From the NCBI GenBank assembly GCA_028279655.1, contig JANQNH010000001.1, positions 134,014-198,013 on the forward strand: a DNA stretch of 64,000 bases, written 5' to 3'. Positions 1 through 9,060 of the stretch are shown here, piece by piece (position 1 is the stretch's first letter; each line of letters begins with the position of its first letter). The notes below the pieces were generated by a model. That model was not told the DNA's origin. It made no database searches and worked only from the letters and a program-made list of their open reading frames with translations. The stretch is from Candidatus Nanoarchaeia archaeon. GTDB taxonomy: Archaea; Nanobdellota; Nanobdellia; Woesearchaeales; JACPBV01. The translations under genes were made by a program, and so were the position numbers.

Positions 1-346
1 ATGTAACACCTGTTATATAGCCTCTAATGACAAACTCAACAGGGAAGACCTTTAGTTTTTTGCATACAACCACATTTGGGTCAGGAACATCGATTATATG
101 ATTTTGGATTATGTCTTTGGTGTTTTCAAACCAGAAAGCGGATGTCTGGGTGAGGACCTGTCCCTTGAACGGGATGTTTGCCAGGTTCCTGTCAAAGGCC
201 GACTGCCGGTCTGTCGATATAAGGAATACCTTATCTTCTGAGACATATACATCCCTTACCTTGCCCTTGTATTTCTTTCCTAGGTTCTCTAAGTTCGTTT
301 CCTTTAATGTAAAGTTTATCTGTTCTTTTATTTCATTGTCCTGCAT
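1..346 (-). CDS. purC: SAICAR synthetase, N-terminal part (runs off window)
   Basis: PurC joins aspartate to CAIR using ATP to make SAICAR in de novo purine synthesis. Only the first 115 codons are inside the window; the 3' end lies beyond base 1. The visible protein carries family hallmarks: GKVRDVY near residue 23, then STDRQSAFDR, and FPVEFVIRGYITG near the cut. I place the start at the ATG ending at 346 because GGTGAG sits a few bases upstream. A second in-frame ATG ten bases further in is possible. The gene overlaps the end of purE by 14 bases, so the two are probably translated from one mRNA. Confidence 0.93.
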   Translation of the reverse strand, partial: MQDNEIKEQINFTLKETNLENLGKKYKGKVRDVYVSEDKVFLISTDRQSAFDRNLANIPFKGQVLTQTSAFWFENTKDIIQNHIIDVPDPNVVVCKKLKVFPVEFVIRGYITGVT

Positions 347-1130
347 TGTTCTCACCTTGTATTTGTTTGTCATTCTCTTTTACCTTATTCTTTAGCTTCT
401 CCCTATGCTCATTTATTTTTATGGAGTATTTACCATCAAAATTCAGGATCTCTATAGCAGATAAAGCGGCATTCTTACCATTGTTAAGTCCTACCCAGAG
501 ACCATGATCGGAGTGCTTGAGTACGTTTAGTGCAGCTTCTGCCTTATCGTCGTCCTTGGTAAGGACAGGACAGTATATCACCAATGCGTCCTTTTCTGGG
601 GTTGGTTCATCCAAGGATACGAATTCTATGTTTATAGCGTCTGGTTCTACAGCCTCTGATCTTTTTACTGGGATGTCAAACTCTGTAAATATCTTCTCAG
701 CTTTGCTAAGAGCTTCATTTGGTATCTCGCTAATAAGATTTACAGAAACACGTTTTTTCAGGATTTTTGCGGCATTTCTTACAGCCACCTCTGTCTTTCC
801 TATGCCTACGCTCAGCACCGGAATCCCTGAGGGCATCTGCATTATAGATAGTAACGCATCTAGTCCCTGGTAGGAACCAAGACAAGGTATTCCAATAATC
901 GGTTTTATTGTCTTAGAAGCTATAACTCCCGGCAATGCTGCAGATAATCCTGCACCTGCAATTATAAGGTCATAGTCTCCACTTATAATATGCTCCAGTT
1001 CGTCGGGTGTCCTATGTGCAGAGCTTATCCTGAGCTCAGTCTCGATGCCTTCTTTTTTAAGGCCTTTTGTTATCTCTTTATATACCTGTTCGTCTGATTT
1101 TGATCCAAAGATTACTAAAATTTTAGACAT
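333..1130 (-). CDS. purE: N5-CAIR mutase/AIR carboxylase with a degenerate second PurE-like half
   Basis: PurE makes CAIR, the substrate of PurC. Residues 1-130 are a recognisable PurE domain: FGSKSD, SAHRTPDEL with the catalytic His, AALPGVIAS, and QMPSGIPV. Class I enzymes usually have AHLPG where this has AALPG, which is more like the class II (CO2-using) type; no purK is visible. Residues 130-250 look like a second, eroded PurE copy, ending in NAALSAIEIL. Archaeal tandem PurE proteins are known. An upstream in-frame GTG at 1139 lies inside the GGGGTGAT ribosome-binding site, so I use the ATG at 1130. A TATA-like AAATATTTAAA lies about 30 bases further up. Confidence 0.92.
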   Translation of the reverse strand: MSKILVIFGSKSDEQVYKEITKGLKKEGIETELRISSAHRTPDELEHIISGDYDLIIAGAGLSAALPGVIASKTIKPIIGIPCLGSYQGLDALLSIMQMPSGIPVLSVGIGKTEVAVRNAAKILKKRVSVNLISEIPNEALSKAEKIFTEFDIPVKRSEAVEPDAINIEFVSLDEPTPEKDALVIYCPVLTKDDDKAEAALNVLKHSDHGLWVGLNNGKNAALSAIEILNFDGKYSIKINEHREKLKNKVKENDKQIQGENNAGQ

Positions 1131-1224
1131 TATTATCACCCCTGAGAAAAGCTTAAATGCGTTGGTTTAAATATTTTTTGGATTTTAATCAATAGGGGTT
1201 TTAGCTTTACTATGGATACATCTT

Positions 1225-2985
1225 TTATATTACCTTTTTCTTAGATAGGGTACCGGAGCTTTGTGGAAAAAGAAAGTCAATGAACCTTTCTGCTGTTGGC
1301 CGAGGTTCGTGATTAGCCAATCCTGGCCTTTCGTTGGCTTCAATAACAACATACTTATTACTTTTTATGTTTGGGACTATCATGTCTATCCCTACCACTG
1401 GGATGTTTAGGATTTGAGCAGCTTTTTCAGCTACTTTCATTAAGGCCGGATTTATCTCATCTGTAATGTCGTGCATAGTGCCTCCTGTATGGAGGTTTGC
1501 TGATTTCCGGATGGTTATATTAACTCCTTTTCTTAGGACGTCGCTCATTTTTTTCCCTGCATTATGGATACATCTTTTTGTTTCAGTATCGATTGGTATC
1601 TTGCTTTCTCCTCCTGTTGCTGCCCTTCTTCTTCTGCTCTGCTTTTCGATCAATTCCTTTATTGTCAGCTTCCCATTACCTACAATCACTGGCGGTTTCT
1701 TTACAGAAGCAGCTACTGCTTTGAAATCAATAACAACTATACTTAAATCCTCTCCCTTTATATATTCCTCAACAATGCCCCCGCCAGGATAATCAGATAC
1801 GAGCTCTATTGCTTTTTTCAGCTCGCTGTTTTTTATATCTACTAAAACTCCTTTTCCTTTCTCCCCTTTTCTTGGCTTTGCCACGAAGCTGTCATATCTC
1901 TTGAGGAAACTCTTGATTCTCTTTGATCTTGCTAGAATCTGTTTTGGTACCTTTATATCATTTTTCTTTAAAATTCTGTTTGTGATCCTCTTGTCCGAAC
2001 ACCTGCTCATAGCAATAGCGTTTGTCTGATCAGTAAGCGATTCCTTACATATAATTGTGTTCCCTCCAAAGCTTAAGGAAAAATAGTTGTGGGAAATATC
2101 AATTGGGTCTACTCTTATTCCTCTTCTTCTAGCTTCTTCAATTATTATCTTGGAATAAGGATTGAATTTTTTTATCTTTTTTTCTATAATTGGTGTAGAG
2201 AATAGTTTTTCATTTACCGAACTTTTATGTTTGACACAAAATGCAGGAACCCTCTTAAAATGCAGTTTTTCATAGAGTTTTATCGCAGGCTTATTGTAGT
2301 GCATCACTGAAAGGTCGAGGAAATCTCTTCCTCTTTCCATGAAGTATTCTATCAGAGAGTGTACTAATGCCTCTCCAACGCCAGGAGCTGATGCCTGTGG
2401 ATCTACAGCTAAACTCCATAGGCTGCACCCATTCTCTGGATCATTGAATGCCAATTTGTGGTCAATTCCTAGTGCTGCTCCGATGATATCTTTTTTCTTT
2501 ATGTCTTCAATAACAAAGAAATTTATAGTTCTTGAATTTTTATGTTTGATAAGAAAGCTTGGCTTTATTTTTATCATGTTCCTGCTTTCATAGATCCTAT
2601 TGATCTCCCTTGAGTCCTTTAAAGATCTTGCTTTGCGTATTGTAAACTCCTTCTTTTTTCTGGTCTTTTCATACTCATCAAACCATATCCTATATGTGTG
2701 GGAAGGATCTAGGAAAAGATCCTGAGGTGCTTCTGCTATAACTACATGCGGATCCCTTATGTACAAGGCAAGATTCCTCTTCCCTTCTTTCTCATTAGAA
2801 ATAGTCTTCGCTAGTTTTTTTACCCTCTTGAATGTATGTGCAAATATCAGCTTACCCCAACCACAATCAACTTCAACATCAGGCTTCATAACCTCTGCTT
2901 GCTTACCTTTTGGAACTTCCCAGCTCCTTAAGGTTGGAGGTATTGCCCTATCCAATTTTTTTATCTCTTCTTTTTTTCGATTCAT
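1225..2985 (-). CDS. Ngg-like GNAT acetyltransferase/ATP-grasp peptide ligase
   Basis: The domain order matches bacterial N-acetylglutaminylglutamine synthetase (Ngg), which makes the osmoprotectant dipeptide NAGGN. Residues 1-105 form the family-specific N-terminus (DCGWGKLIF, RDPHVVIAEAPQDLFLDPSH). Residues 110-260 are a GNAT acetyltransferase (LAVDPQASAPGVGEALV is the acetyl-CoA loop). Residues 275-580 are a cyanophycin-synthetase-like ATP-grasp (RKSANLHTGGTMHD, EANERPGLANHEPRP). The 586-residue length is near full size. In bacteria the gene sits with an asparagine-synthetase-like gene and a peptidase; neither is here, so the product is unproven. Bacterial origin by transfer is likely. The start is the first ATG, without a strong ribosome-binding site. 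Confidence 0.82.
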   Translation of the reverse strand: MNRKKEEIKKLDRAIPPTLRSWEVPKGKQAEVMKPDVEVDCGWGKLIFAHTFKRVKKLAKTISNEKEGKRNLALYIRDPHVVIAEAPQDLFLDPSHTYRIWFDEYEKTRKKKEFTIRKARSLKDSREINRIYESRNMIKIKPSFLIKHKNSRTINFFVIEDIKKKDIIGAALGIDHKLAFNDPENGCSLWSLAVDPQASAPGVGEALVHSLIEYFMERGRDFLDLSVMHYNKPAIKLYEKLHFKRVPAFCVKHKSSVNEKLFSTPIIEKKIKKFNPYSKIIIEEARRRGIRVDPIDISHNYFSLSFGGNTIICKESLTDQTNAIAMSRCSDKRITNRILKKNDIKVPKQILARSKRIKSFLKRYDSFVAKPRKGEKGKGVLVDIKNSELKKAIELVSDYPGGGIVEEYIKGEDLSIVVIDFKAVAASVKKPPVIVGNGKLTIKELIEKQSRRRRAATGGESKIPIDTETKRCIHNAGKKMSDVLRKGVNITIRKSANLHTGGTMHDITDEINPALMKVAEKAAQILNIPVVGIDMIVPNIKSNKYVVIEANERPGLANHEPRPTAERFIDFLFPQSSGTLSKKKVI

Positions 2986-3081
2986 ATATGGATCATCTTT
3001 CCTTTTTGTGGTTTATCCTCATTCTTTTCTTGTTATGTTTTTTACATCCAACTGATACATAAATGTTTCTATTTTTGGCTT

Positions 3082-4263
3082 TTAGATCACTTCACCGACA
3101 ACATATATAGATCCTGTTACCAGGATCAGGTCTTCCTTACCAGCCACCTTCTTAGCATGGTAAAGCGCCTTTCTCGTGTCTTCAATAATTATTGGATCCT
3201 TAATCTCTCTTGCCAGCAACTTTGGATCCTGGGCTCTTTGGATCTTTGGCCTTACAATTATCGTCCTTTTTGTCAGCGGTACAATCTCTCTTAGAATTTT
3301 CTTATGATCCTTGTCCTTCAGAATGCCAACAATCAGGTATATGTGCCTATAGTTCTTCATAATCTTTGAAATCTCCCTCTTTAGAGCCCTTATTGCGTCA
3401 AGGTTGTGAGCACAATCAACCAGGATGTTCTCTGCAAGGAACTCCATCCTTCCATGCCAGACAGTATTTAACAACCCTCTTTTTACTGCTCCATGGCTTA
3501 TATTGGTATTGTAATGTATGTTCATGGCCCTTATACCTTCTAAGGCAACAGATGCATTTTTCAACTGGAACTCTCCTTGTAGTCTTAGCAATGCTTTTAT
3601 CGGCTTTCCATCCACATATAAGGGAGATGATCTTTTTTCTGCTACTTCCTTTATCACTTTTAGTGCAGCGCCTTCTGCTCCAGTTATAACAGGGATCTTA
3701 TCCTTAATAATGCCTGCTTTTTCATAAGCTATCTCTTCTATTGTTTCTCCAAGATACTCCTGGTGTTCCAGGCCTATATTTGTTATAATTGATATCATCG
3801 GATTTACTACGTTTGTTGCATCCAATCTTCCTCCAAGTCCAACCTCGCAGACCAGATAATCTATCTTTTTCTCATTGAAATACAGAAATGCTATTGCTGT
3901 AATAACCTCAAAGAATGTTTGCGATGCAATGTGGGGTTCTACTCTTTTGAACAGTCTTGCGAGGTCCTTTTTTGAGATCTTCTTGTTGTTTATGAGGAAA
4001 CGTTCCCTGAAATCCTTGAGATGAGGTGATGTGTACATCCCTACCTTGTAATTTGATTCCATCAATATTGAAGACAGCATTGCACATACAGAACCCTTAC
4101 CATTGGTACCTGCAACATGGATCACCTTAAGGTCCTTTTCTGGATTTTCCAGTTTCTTCAGAAGGAGTTTCATATTCTTAAGGCTTAGATTGAAGTTGCC
4201 CTTATTTTCTGAGCCCTTTAGCTTGTATATCTGATTTATAGCCTTATGATAGTTCATAATCAT
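3082..4263 (-). CDS. folC: Folylpolyglutamate/dihydrofolate synthase (Mur-ligase family)
   Basis: FolC adds glutamate to folates with ATP, which keeps them in the cell. The P-loop VAGTNGKGSVCAML lies near residue 50, followed by SPHLKDFRERF, the TNIGLEHQEYLG motif and AYEKAGIIK; the C-terminal Mur-ligase domain includes VDCAHNLDA. The length of 393 residues is normal. Close company with purH, purN, folD, glyA and a formyl-THF cyclo-ligase supports tetrahydrofolate as substrate rather than F420. The gene starts at the first of two near-adjacent ATGs, with a TATA-like TTTATTAATAA about 25 bases upstream, which suggests a leaderless mRNA. Confidence 0.88.
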   Translation of the reverse strand: MIMNYHKAINQIYKLKGSENKGNFNLSLKNMKLLLKKLENPEKDLKVIHVAGTNGKGSVCAMLSSILMESNYKVGMYTSPHLKDFRERFLINNKKISKKDLARLFKRVEPHIASQTFFEVITAIAFLYFNEKKIDYLVCEVGLGGRLDATNVVNPMISIITNIGLEHQEYLGETIEEIAYEKAGIIKDKIPVITGAEGAALKVIKEVAEKRSSPLYVDGKPIKALLRLQGEFQLKNASVALEGIRAMNIHYNTNISHGAVKRGLLNTVWHGRMEFLAENILVDCAHNLDAIRALKREISKIMKNYRHIYLIVGILKDKDHKKILREIVPLTKRTIIVRPKIQRAQDPKLLAREIKDPIIIEDTRKALYHAKKVAGKEDLILVTGSIYVVGEVI

Positions 4264-4335
4264 AGATTCTTAGGGTTATTAATAAATCTATTGTAAGGCG
4301 AAAGATATAAATAATGATGAACTTTGTAGAATTGA

Positions 4336-4590
4336 ATGGAATTCATAGCTATACTTGCAACAATTATGGGAGTTATATCCTCTCTTAGTTTTTTTCCTCA
4401 GACAATCAAGATAATGAGGAGAAAGAGCTCTAAGGATATCTCTTTGATGACTTATGGTATATTGGGGTTTGGGGCTGTGATATGGTTGATCTATGGCATT
4501 AGTGTTATGGATATTCCGATAATAGTGAGTTACACTTTAGGGACAATAAGCACCTTTTCTGTAATTATCGCTTACTTAGCCTATAGGTAA
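4336..4590 (+). CDS. SemiSWEET sugar transporter
   Basis: An 84-residue membrane protein with three predicted helices (about 4-24, 36-55 and 60-80). It carries the SemiSWEET/MtN3 signature: PQTIKIMRRKSSKDIS after helix 1, including the PQ motif. SemiSWEETs form dimers that let sugars diffuse across the cytoplasmic membrane. The gene stands alone on the plus strand, facing away from folC and towards purH. A TATA-like GATATAAATA lies about 26 bases before the ATG, fitting a leaderless transcript. The sugar carried cannot be read from the sequence. Confidence 0.9.
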   Translation: MEFIAILATIMGVISSLSFFPQTIKIMRRKSSKDISLMTYGILGFGAVIWLIYGISVMDIPIIVSYTLGTISTFSVIIAYLAYR

Positions 4591-4639
4591 TTTAATCAAC
4601 TATTTAGAAAGACTGAGCATTATAATCTGTTATAACAGA

Positions 4640-6166
4640 CTAATGCTTAAACAACCTTACGCCAGAAAAAACCATGGCTATGCCTAATTCATCGCATTTA
4701 GCTATTACTTCCTGGTCTTTTTTTGCTCCACCTGGCTGGATTATTGACTTTATGCCTGCTTCTGCTGCTGCCTCTACTGCATCTGGGAACGGGAAGAAAG
4801 CATCAGAGGACATTGAGCCCTGATCTGCCCTTCCCTGGGATTTTCTCTTTGCAATTATGGATGCATCCACCCTTGACATCTGACCTACTCCCATCCCATA
4901 TCCAGTATTGTCCTTTGCAAATACTACTGAATTAGACTTTGTGTGCTTGTTGACCTTCCATGCAAATTTAAGGTCCTCCAGCTCCTTTTCAGTAGGCTTT
5001 CTTTTTGTGACGCATTTTAGCTCAACCTTTTCTATATCCGGCCATTCTCTCGACTGCACAAGCAGACCCCCTACCACCTTCTTCATGTTGTATCCCTTGT
5101 TTGAGCTCTCGAGCTCTCCAACTTCTAATACCCTGCAGTTCTGCTTGTTCTCTTTGAGAAATTCTAAGGCATCATCATCAAAACTTGGTGCTATCAGGAG
5201 TTCGATAAACTTGCCTTTTGTCATCTCTGCTACCTTTAGGGTGCATGGCCTGTTCATGGCTATAACACATCCGAAAGCAGACATAGGATCCACATTATAT
5301 GCGTCTTCGAATGCCTTTTCTATGGTGTCTCTTTCAGCTACACCACAGGGATTTGCGTGTTTTATCACTGTCACTGCTGGTCTTTTGAACTCCTTGACAA
5401 GTTCCAGTGCTCCATCTCCATCAAATATATTGTTGTAGCTCAGTTCTTTTCCCCATAACTGCTTTGCGTTTACTATGGATGTCTCGTTCAATGAAGGTTC
5501 TTTGTAGAATGCCCCTCTTTGATGAGGGTTCTCCCCATATCTTAGGTCTTGTAGCTTATTGTATGGAAAAACCATGCTATCCGGGAACTCTTCTTTTTCC
5601 AGGTAGTTAGAGATCATGCTATCATAGACAGAGGTCCTCTGGAAGACCTTCTTGGCAAGCTCCTTCCTCTCTTCGATGGAGATTGACTCTTCTTTTTTTA
5701 TCTTGTCTAGAATCTTTGGATAATCCTTGGGATCAGTCAGTACAATTACATCTTTGAAGTTTTTTGCTGCAGACCTTACCATTGATGGTCCTCCGATGTC
5801 TATCATCTCTATGGTTTCTTCAAAGCTCACTCCTTTCTTTACAGTTTCCTCAAATGGATAAAGATTTACAACGACAAGGTCAATCATCTCTATGTTGTTG
5901 TCAGCTGCCTGTTTCATATGCTCCTCTTTATCACGTAAAGCTAATAAGCCCCCGTGTATCTTTGGGTGCAATGTTTTTACTCTTCCGTCCATCATCTCTG
6001 GGAATCCTGTATGATCAGAAACATCCTTTACCTTGATCCCCTCTTCATTTAGTTTTCTGGCTGTTCCTCCTGTTGATAATATCTCTACTCCAAGATTATC
6101 CAGCTCTTTAGCGAACTCTACTATTCCTGTCTTGTCAAAGACTGATATCAATGCTCTTTTTATCAT
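4640..6166 (-). CDS. purH: Bifunctional AICAR formyltransferase/IMP cyclohydrolase
   Basis: PurH formylates AICAR with 10-formyl-THF and closes the ring to IMP. Both domains look complete. The cyclohydrolase part (about 1-190) has [28 protein letters not shown]. The transferase part (about 195-508) has the catalytic [17 protein letters not shown] and a C-terminal QPGG with the DQEVIA block. I place the start at the ATG ending at 6166, where [14 protein letters not shown] begins; AAGGTGAT lies exactly 4 bases before it. The frame stays open 25 codons upstream but that stretch lies in purN. Its presence together with PurP-type genes is redundant on paper. Confidence 0.95.
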   Translation of the reverse strand: MIKRALISVFDKTGIVEFAKELDNLGVEILSTGGTARKLNEEGIKVKDVSDHTGFPEMMDGRVKTLHPKIHGGLLALRDKEEHMKQAADNNIEMIDLVVVNLYPFEETVKKGVSFEETIEMIDIGGPSMVRSAAKNFKDVIVLTDPKDYPKILDKIKKEESISIEERKELAKKVFQRTSVYDSMISNYLEKEEFPDSMVFPYNKLQDLRYGENPHQRGAFYKEPSLNETSIVNAKQLWGKELSYNNIFDGDGALELVKEFKRPAVTVIKHANPCGVAERDTIEKAFEDAYNVDPMSAFGCVIAMNRPCTLKVAEMTKGKFIELLIAPSFDDDALEFLKENKQNCRVLEVGELESSNKGYNMKKVVGGLLVQSREWPDIEKVELKCVTKRKPTEKELEDLKFAWKVNKHTKSNSVVFAKDNTGYGMGVGQMSRVDASIIAKRKSQGRADQGSMSSDAFFPFPDAVEAAAEAGIKSIIQPGGAKKDQEVIAKCDELGIAMVFSGVRLFKH

Positions 6167-6167
6167 G

Positions 6168-6788
6168 TTAATCACCTTCTTCAATACGAACTTTATGCCC
6201 TTCAACAGTGATTCTGTTGTCTCGGTACAGTTTAATCCCATCTATAATGATTTCCTGCTCTGCTTTCTGTACCTTCTCCTTGAGTGTGTCTGCAGTATCA
6301 TCCTGCTCAACCGTTACCTCTTTCTGTAGTATTATAGGGCCTGTGTCGGCTCCTTCATCGATAAATATAAGTGAACAGCCAGTTACCTTGTCTTTGTTCT
6401 TTATTACCTCTTCATGGACATTGAGATCCATCCCTCCTGCGTATTTAGGAAGCAAACTCGGATGTATGTTCATTACCTTGTTGAGCCATTTCTGTACAAA
6501 CCAGGAAGTCATGAGCTTCATATAACCTATAAGAAGGACTAAGTCGATGTCATGTTGTTGTAGGAGTTGATCTACCTCTTTATCATATTCTTCCCGGTCC
6601 TTTCCTTTAGGGTCAAGGTATATCGCTTTTATACTATGTTTTCTTGCCCTTTCAAGGATAAAAGCATCTTCCTTATTGCTCAAAACAAAAGAAATCTCCA
6701 CATCTCTAAGTTTATCAGACTCTATAGAATCAATTACTGACTGAAGGTCAGTCCCTCTTGTGCTTCCTAGTACGGCAATCTTTAAGAT
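6168..6788 (-). CDS. purN: GAR transformylase, start codon appears to be ATC
   Basis: PurN transfers a formyl group from 10-formyl-THF to GAR. The catalytic residues are visible: Asn/His in NIHPSLLP and Asp in GADTGPIIL. The conserved N-terminus KIAVLGSTRGTDLQ is present in frame, but no ATG, GTG or TTG precedes it in that frame; a TGA comes first. A perfect GGTGAT (6793-6798) with the 4-base spacer used by its neighbours points to the ATC at 6786-6788. An ATG at 6790-6792 is in another frame and meets a stop after 14 codons. So either ATC is the start, or there is a one-base error or mutation. It ends one base before purH, inside the purH ribosome-binding context. Confidence 0.85.
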   Translation of the reverse strand: MLKIAVLGSTRGTDLQSVIDSIESDKLRDVEISFVLSNKEDAFILERARKHSIKAIYLDPKGKDREEYDKEVDQLLQQHDIDLVLLIGYMKLMTSWFVQKWLNKVMNIHPSLLPKYAGGMDLNVHEEVIKNKDKVTGCSLIFIDEGADTGPIILQKEVTVEQDDTADTLKEKVQKAEQEIIIDGIKLYRDNRITVEGHKVRIEEGD

Positions 6789-6792
6789 TCAT

Positions 6793-6830
6793 ATCACCGT
6801 ATAAAGAGAAAATGGGGGTTGTTTATAAAA
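6793..6830 (-). promoter_or_regulatory. purN promoter and ribosome-binding site
   Basis: A TATA-like TTTTATAAAC (6821-6830, minus strand) lies about 25 bases ahead of GGTGAT at 6793-6798. The GGTGAT core is complementary to the ATCACC found in archaeal 16S rRNA tails. It sets the expected start at 6788. Confidence 0.6.
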
Positions 6831-6867
6831 CTTACTACAGAATCATATATCAGTCTAGGTATAATGA

Positions 6868-7713
6868 TCACAATCTTGTCCTTTTCTGCAATTCCATACA
6901 CTCAAGGGTATTCTCTAACAAACAAGCAATTGTCATCGGGCCTACTCCTCCTGGGACAGGAGTGATATAACCAGCAACCTCTCTGGCTTCCTCTTCAACA
7001 TCTCCTACCAGCTTGTCATATACCTTATTGGTGCCTACATCTATAACAACAGCGCCTTTTTTTACCATGTCTTTTGTTATGGCTCTGGGTTTGCCAATAG
7101 CTACTACAAGGATGTCTGCCTCTTTGGTGTACTTTTCCAATGGTTTGCTTCTTGAATGGCACATCGTAACTGTGCAGTTTTTCTGCTGGAGCAGGATAGA
7201 TACTGGTTTTCCTACAATATTTGATCTTCCTACAATAACTGCATGTTTTCCTTCCAGCTTGATTCCGGTCGATTCTATAAGCTTGATGACTCCTTTTGGG
7301 GTTGCAGGAAGTATTATGTTCTTGCCTATGAGCATATTGCCCATGTTAATGGGATGGAAACCGTCTGCATCCTTATACGGCAGGATAGCATCGATTATCA
7401 GGGATTCGCTTATATGTTTTGGCAAGGGCAGCTGAACGAGCATTCCATGGATCTTAGAGTCCTGATTCAATTCATCTATTATTCCTAGAAGCTTTTCTTC
7501 TTCTGTGTCTTCAGGGAGTATGATCTTTTTTGAATAGAATCCTATCTCCTTGCATTTCTTCTCTTTCATGTTTACATAAACCTGAGAAGCAGGATTGTCC
7601 CCTACAAGAACAACAGCCAACCCTGGCTTTTCCTTTAGTTTGGAGGTTTTGCTCTTGAGGTCCTGTCTTATCTTTTCAGCAATATTCTTTCCATCTATGA
7701 TCTTGGCTTTCAT
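6868..7713 (-). CDS. folD: Methylene-THF dehydrogenase/methenyl-THF cyclohydrolase
   Basis: FolD interconverts methylene-, methenyl- and 10-formyl-THF, providing the formyl donor for PurN and PurH. Seen here: the YVNMKEKKC catalytic region with Tyr and Lys near residue 50, MVQLPLPKH, the DGFHP motif, the GRSNIVGKP nucleotide-binding loop and the C-terminal TPVPGGVGPMT. The length of 281 residues is typical. A TATA-like TTTATATAA lies about 27 bases upstream of the ATG, so the mRNA is probably leaderless. Downstream is purN on the same strand, upstream is glyA. Confidence 0.94.
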   Translation of the reverse strand: MKAKIIDGKNIAEKIRQDLKSKTSKLKEKPGLAVVLVGDNPASQVYVNMKEKKCKEIGFYSKKIILPEDTEEEKLLGIIDELNQDSKIHGMLVQLPLPKHISESLIIDAILPYKDADGFHPINMGNMLIGKNIILPATPKGVIKLIESTGIKLEGKHAVIVGRSNIVGKPVSILLQQKNCTVTMCHSRSKPLEKYTKEADILVVAIGKPRAITKDMVKKGAVVIDVGTNKVYDKLVGDVEEEAREVAGYITPVPGGVGPMTIACLLENTLECMELQKRTRL

Positions 7714-7762
7714 AGTTGTGTCTTTTGTTTTGAGTTATATAAATGTTGTTATAAAAATCTTC

Positions 7763-9007
7763 TTATTCAAACTCTTTGTAGAGGGGAAACTCGTTACATA
7801 GCTTCTTAACTTTTTCTTTTATCTCTTCCTTGAGGCCTGAGTTTTCTGGATCCTTCAGTACAGATGTTATCCATTCCCCTATCTGCCCAATCTCATCTTC
7901 CTTCATCCCTCTTGTCGTTATTGAAGGGGTGCCCATACGTATTCCAGAAGGATCAAAAGGGCTCCTCTGTTCGAAAGGAATGGTGTTCCTGTTGCAGTAT
8001 ATCCCTGCTTCTTCCAGGGCTGTGGACCCTATCTTCCCTGTTATTCCCATGGATGTAGCGTCCATAAGAATCAGGTGATTATCAGTTCCTCCAGAGACCA
8101 CCCTTATTTTATTGTCCATCAGTACCTTGGCTAATGCCGCAGCGTTTTTCTTTATCTGGGTCTGATATGGTTTGAAGTCTGGTTCCATGGCTTCCTGGAA
8201 TGCAACTGCCTTTGCAGCTATTATGTGCTCCATTGGTCCGCCTTGGAGTCCCGGGAATACTGCCTTATCAATAGGTTTTGCGAATTCTTCCTTGCACAAA
8301 ATAATGGCGCTTCTTGGACCTCTTAGGGTTTTATGTGTGGTTGTCATGGTAATGTCTGCGGTTTTCGAGTCTTTGTGTACCCCCCCAAGTATCAGTCCTA
8401 CAATATGGGATACGTCAGCCATATGAACTGCACCTATATCATGGGCTATCTTTGTGAACCTGTCAAAATCTATTTCCCGAGGGTATGCAGTTGCTCCTGA
8501 GATTATCATCTTTGGCTTTTCCTTATCTGCCAATTCTGCCAGCTTATCATAATCTATCTTTTCTGTATCTTTCTCAACACCGTAGTGTACCATGTTATAC
8601 AGTTTTCCTGAGAAGTTTACTGGTGAGCCATGGGTAAGATGCCCGCCATGGGAGAGATCCATGCCCATGGCCTTATCACCTACATCTAGCATTGCAAAAT
8701 ATATGGCTTGATTAGCTGTAGATCCTGCGTTAGGCTGTACATTTGCATGGTCTGCATTAAAGAGCTTTTTTGCCCTTTCGATTGCCAGGTTCTCTATCTG
8801 GTCTATAAACTCGTTACCAGTATAGTACCTTTTTGAAGGATAACCTTCTGCGTATTTGTTGGATAATGGAGTTCCCATAGCTTCCAATACAGCTACAGAG
8901 GCATGGTTTTCAGAAGGAATCATACAAAGTCCGTCTTTTTGACGGGTTATCTCTTTTTGCACCAGATCATAAACAACGGTGTCCTGTTTTTTTAAAGACT
9001 CTAACAT
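7763..9007 (-). CDS. glyA: Serine hydroxymethyltransferase
   Basis: GlyA converts serine and THF to glycine and methylene-THF; glycine also feeds PurD. The PLP-binding lysine lies in TMTTTHKTLRGPRS, with ADVSHIVGL before it and the cofactor-phosphate region GSTANQAIYFA near residue 95. The protein has 414 residues from the ATG at 9007. A GTG three codons upstream overlaps the GGGGTGAT ribosome-binding site and is rejected. A TATA-like AAATATATTTAAACC lies about 30 bases before that, nearly the same as the purE box, which hints at shared control. Confidence 0.95.
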   Translation of the reverse strand: MLESLKKQDTVVYDLVQKEITRQKDGLCMIPSENHASVAVLEAMGTPLSNKYAEGYPSKRYYTGNEFIDQIENLAIERAKKLFNADHANVQPNAGSTANQAIYFAMLDVGDKAMGMDLSHGGHLTHGSPVNFSGKLYNMVHYGVEKDTEKIDYDKLAELADKEKPKMIISGATAYPREIDFDRFTKIAHDIGAVHMADVSHIVGLILGGVHKDSKTADITMTTTHKTLRGPRSAIILCKEEFAKPIDKAVFPGLQGGPMEHIIAAKAVAFQEAMEPDFKPYQTQIKKNAAALAKVLMDNKIRVVSGGTDNHLILMDATSMGITGKIGSTALEEAGIYCNRNTIPFEQRSPFDPSGIRMGTPSITTRGMKEDEIGQIGEWITSVLKDPENSGLKEEIKEKVKKLCNEFPLYKEFE

Positions 9008-9060
9008 AACAATCACCCCGATATGAAAAGAAATCAGCTGGTTTAAATATATTTCGGAAA

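Noticed and set aside
1131..1139. GTG as start of purE (and equivalent GTG codons for purD, glyA and fba)
   Set aside because: Each GTG lies inside the GGTGAT ribosome-binding site; the ATG three codons later is better placed.
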